From: a virus
Length of the DNA stretch: 55,131 bases
Direction: 5' to 3' (one strand)
Virus record (IMG/VR): IMGVR_UViG_3300046028_005522
Location: 1-55,131 of that record
Under the pieces are notes generated by a model, which did not search any database, was not told the DNA's origin, and saw only the letters and a list, made by a program, of their open reading frames with translations. Positions 55,076-55,131 of this stretch are shown here, one piece after another (position 1 is the first letter of the stretch; each line of letters starts with the position of its first letter). Position numbers and translations under genes: made by a program.

Positions 55076-55131
55076 TTATCCTCGAGGTTGTGCGCCGGTA
55101 GCGGGCTTAGGTTGACGCTTGATATTGGTCC
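55076..55131 (-). CDS. C-terminal end of the next gene (partial)
   Basis: The minus-strand frame from the window edge reads TNIKRQPKPATGAQPRG and ends at TAA (55076-55078), 5 bases before the ATG of the 815-aa gene. The basic, Pro-rich tail fits a virion protein. Other frames also end nearby, so the assignment is provisional; most of this gene lies outside the window. Confidence 0.4.
   Translation of the reverse strand, partial: TNIKRQPKPATGAQPRG

Noticed and set aside
1-55131. tRNA genes, CRISPR arrays, integrase/attachment sites and insertion sequences
   Set aside because: I saw no cloverleaf, repeat-spacer array, integrase or transposase signature. tRNA absence is not proven, because I could not run a scan.

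Overview
The window is a gene-dense stretch of a T4-like (contractile-tailed, Straboviridae/Kyanoviridae-type) bacteriophage genome. It encodes recognisable relatives of T4 replication, recombination and packaging proteins: NrdA (partial), gp41 helicase, gp61 primase, gp62 clamp-loader subunit, UvsW, UvsY, UvsX, gp32 and gp17 large terminase. The flavour is that of aquatic T4-likes of the cyanophage/pelagiphage type: UvsY next to a small acidic gene and UvsX, many conserved unnamed small genes, twitch-type radical SAM proteins and glycosyltransferases. No photosynthesis genes are seen. The phage IscU and IscA look strongly proteobacterial and the early promoters match the sigma70 consensus, so a proteobacterial host is the best inference. 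Almost everything is on the minus strand and reads from high to low coordinates, with ATGA or TAATG junctions between most genes.

Layout by position. 1-5.9 kb: end of nrdA, a tail fibre/spike, a PD-(D/E)XK nuclease, two tandem 2OG-Fe(II) oxygenase-like paralogues, IscA, IscU and a secreted His-rich protein, the last five under one strong sigma70-like promoter. 6-12 kb: virion-type genes, including a nucleotidyltransferase plus ligase-like fusion. 12-17 kb: a plus-strand fibre gene, a possible sulfotransferase with a radical SAM partner, helicase and primase. 17-28.5 kb: a structural gene, a miniature DnaE-like protein, SGNH hydrolases, gp62, UvsW, an AAA+ ATPase and microgenes. 28.5-40.6 kb: a glycan and small-molecule modification island with four paralogous capsule-type glycosyltransferases, GT-A transferases, FkbM and other methyltransferases, a radical SAM enzyme, and a cytidylyltransferase-cupin fusion. 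It includes a six-gene plus-strand operon. 40.6-47.3 kb: UvsY, UvsX, gp32, a large virion protein and terminase. 47-51.3 kb: an overlapping operon of SGNH hydrolase, two radical SAM enzymes, a 2OG oxygenase and a nuclease domain fused to radical SAM. 51.3-55.1 kb: small virion genes and a large disordered protein with an AT-hook-like motif.

Two promoter classes are visible. At least eight early-type promoters have TTGAC-like and TATAMT boxes separated by exactly 17 bp. Many structural and late genes have a T4-late-like octamer (NTAAATAN) just upstream. The most interesting theme is the pairing of a phage Fe-S scaffold and carrier (IscU/IscA) with four radical SAM enzymes and three putative iron oxygenases. 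This suggests a virus that supplies Fe-S clusters for its own modification chemistry. Other points of interest are the nuclease-radical SAM fusion, the mini-DnaE protein, and a shared N-terminal tag on six virion-type proteins that resembles the T4 capsid-targeting peptide. Family assignments are from memory and motif reading; no searches were run.
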